Under the pieces are notes generated by a model that worked only from the letters and a program-made list of their open reading frames with translations, was not told the DNA's origin and searched no databases. DNA of 5,037 nucleotides, taken from positions 1 through 5,037 of the forward strand of contig CBFCWF010000267.1 in assembly GCA_965601425.1 (NCBI GenBank), written 5' to 3'. Within the stretch, counting starts at the first letter, position 1, and every line of letters begins with the position of its first letter. Made by a program: the position numbers and the translations under genes. Shown here in pieces: positions 4,825 to 5,037 of this stretch. The stretch comes from Thiosocius sp965601425. GTDB lineage: Bacteria; Pseudomonadota; Gammaproteobacteria; Chromatiales; Chromatiaceae.

Positions 4825-5037
4825 TCTGTCGTTCGTCAGCCTGATTCTCAATGCCAGCCTGGTCGTGCAGCTGGTGATGGCGCTGCTGGTGCTGGCCTCG
4901 GTGCTCTCCTGGACCATCATCTTCGACCGCTCCCGCGTGCTGAAGCGGGCGCAGCGCGAGGCCGAAGAGTTCGAAAACCGGTTCTGGTCCGGTGGCGACC
5001 TCGGCGACCTGTACCGCGCGGTCGACCGCGACCGCGA
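4811..5037 (+). CDS. tolQ: Tol-Pal system proton channel subunit TolQ, N-terminal part (3' truncated by window)
   Basis: The frame is open from ATG 4811 to the window edge, giving 75 codons plus two bases. The translation begins MHSTDLSFVSLILNASLVVQ. TolQ is an inner-membrane protein that forms, with TolR, the proton-driven motor energising TolA for outer-membrane constriction at division. The N-terminal hydrophobic helix (about residues 8-37, LILNASLVVQLVMALLVLAS then VLSWTIIF) is the first transmembrane segment. It is followed by the cytoplasmic AQREAEEFENRFWSGGDLGDLY region, which matches E. coli TolQ (REAEAFEDKFWSG) as I recall it. GAGAAG seven bases before the ATG can serve as the ribosome site. 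Exclusion of the related ExbB rests on the ybgC neighbour. Confidence 0.95.
   Translation, partial: MHSTDLSFVSLILNASLVVQLVMALLVLASVLSWTIIFDRSRVLKRAQREAEEFENRFWSGGDLGDLYRAVDRDR

Noticed and set aside
4237..4920. 227-codon open frame opposite ruvB end, ybgC and tolQ
   Set aside because: It spans three well supported plus-strand genes and has no family features.
1..5037. Phage, defence system, CRISPR array or insertion sequence
   Set aside because: No transposase, integrase, direct-repeat array, target duplication or defence domain was found; nearly all bases belong to core genes.

Overview
The window reads as chromosome of a GC-rich gammaproteobacterium. Gene order aspS-nudB-[inserted gene]-yebC-ruvC-ruvA-ruvB-ybgC-tolQ matches the aspS-nudB-yebC-ruv cluster of gammaproteobacteria. 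It continues from ruvB through ybgC into the tol-pal genes, as I remember for pseudomonads. Protein sequences align closely with the E. coli versions from memory. The strong GC bias at third positions, together with the lineage signal, suggests a Chromatiales/Ectothiorhodospiraceae- or pseudomonad-like organism, but the window does not settle the genus.

Layout. Positions 1-69 are the last codons of aspartyl-tRNA synthetase. nudB (folate pathway Nudix hydrolase, to 541) follows at once and seems to lack a standard start codon. Tail to tail with it lies a reverse-strand gene (556-1239). It encodes a DUF971 domain (related to the N-terminal domain of gamma-butyrobetaine hydroxylase and the C-terminal domain of HCF101) fused to a MoaD/ThiS-like ubiquitin fold that lacks the diglycine end. 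A 182-bp divergent control region (1240-1421) holds the yebC promoter and three alternating CGACAG/CTGTCG hexamers at exact 11-bp steps. yebC (1422-2171), ruvC (2168-2662) and ruvA (2659-3258) overlap by 4 nt each and look like one transcription unit. After a 70-bp gap with inverted repeats and a possible promoter come ruvB (3329-4375), ybgC (4414-4824) and the 5' part of tolQ (4811 to the window end).

How the genes fit together. RuvA, RuvB and RuvC form the Holliday junction branch-migration and resolution machine. YebC is a TACO1-family factor linked to translation through proline runs and, in older work, to transcription control. YbgC is a hotdog acyl-CoA thioesterase that accompanies the envelope Tol-Pal system, of which TolQ is the proton-channel subunit. 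NudB acts in folate synthesis. The DUF971-MoaD-like gene is the only accessory-looking element, and its role is unknown. No mobile element, CRISPR array, tRNA or rRNA was seen. Apart from that gene and the control regions, this is ordinary core genome.
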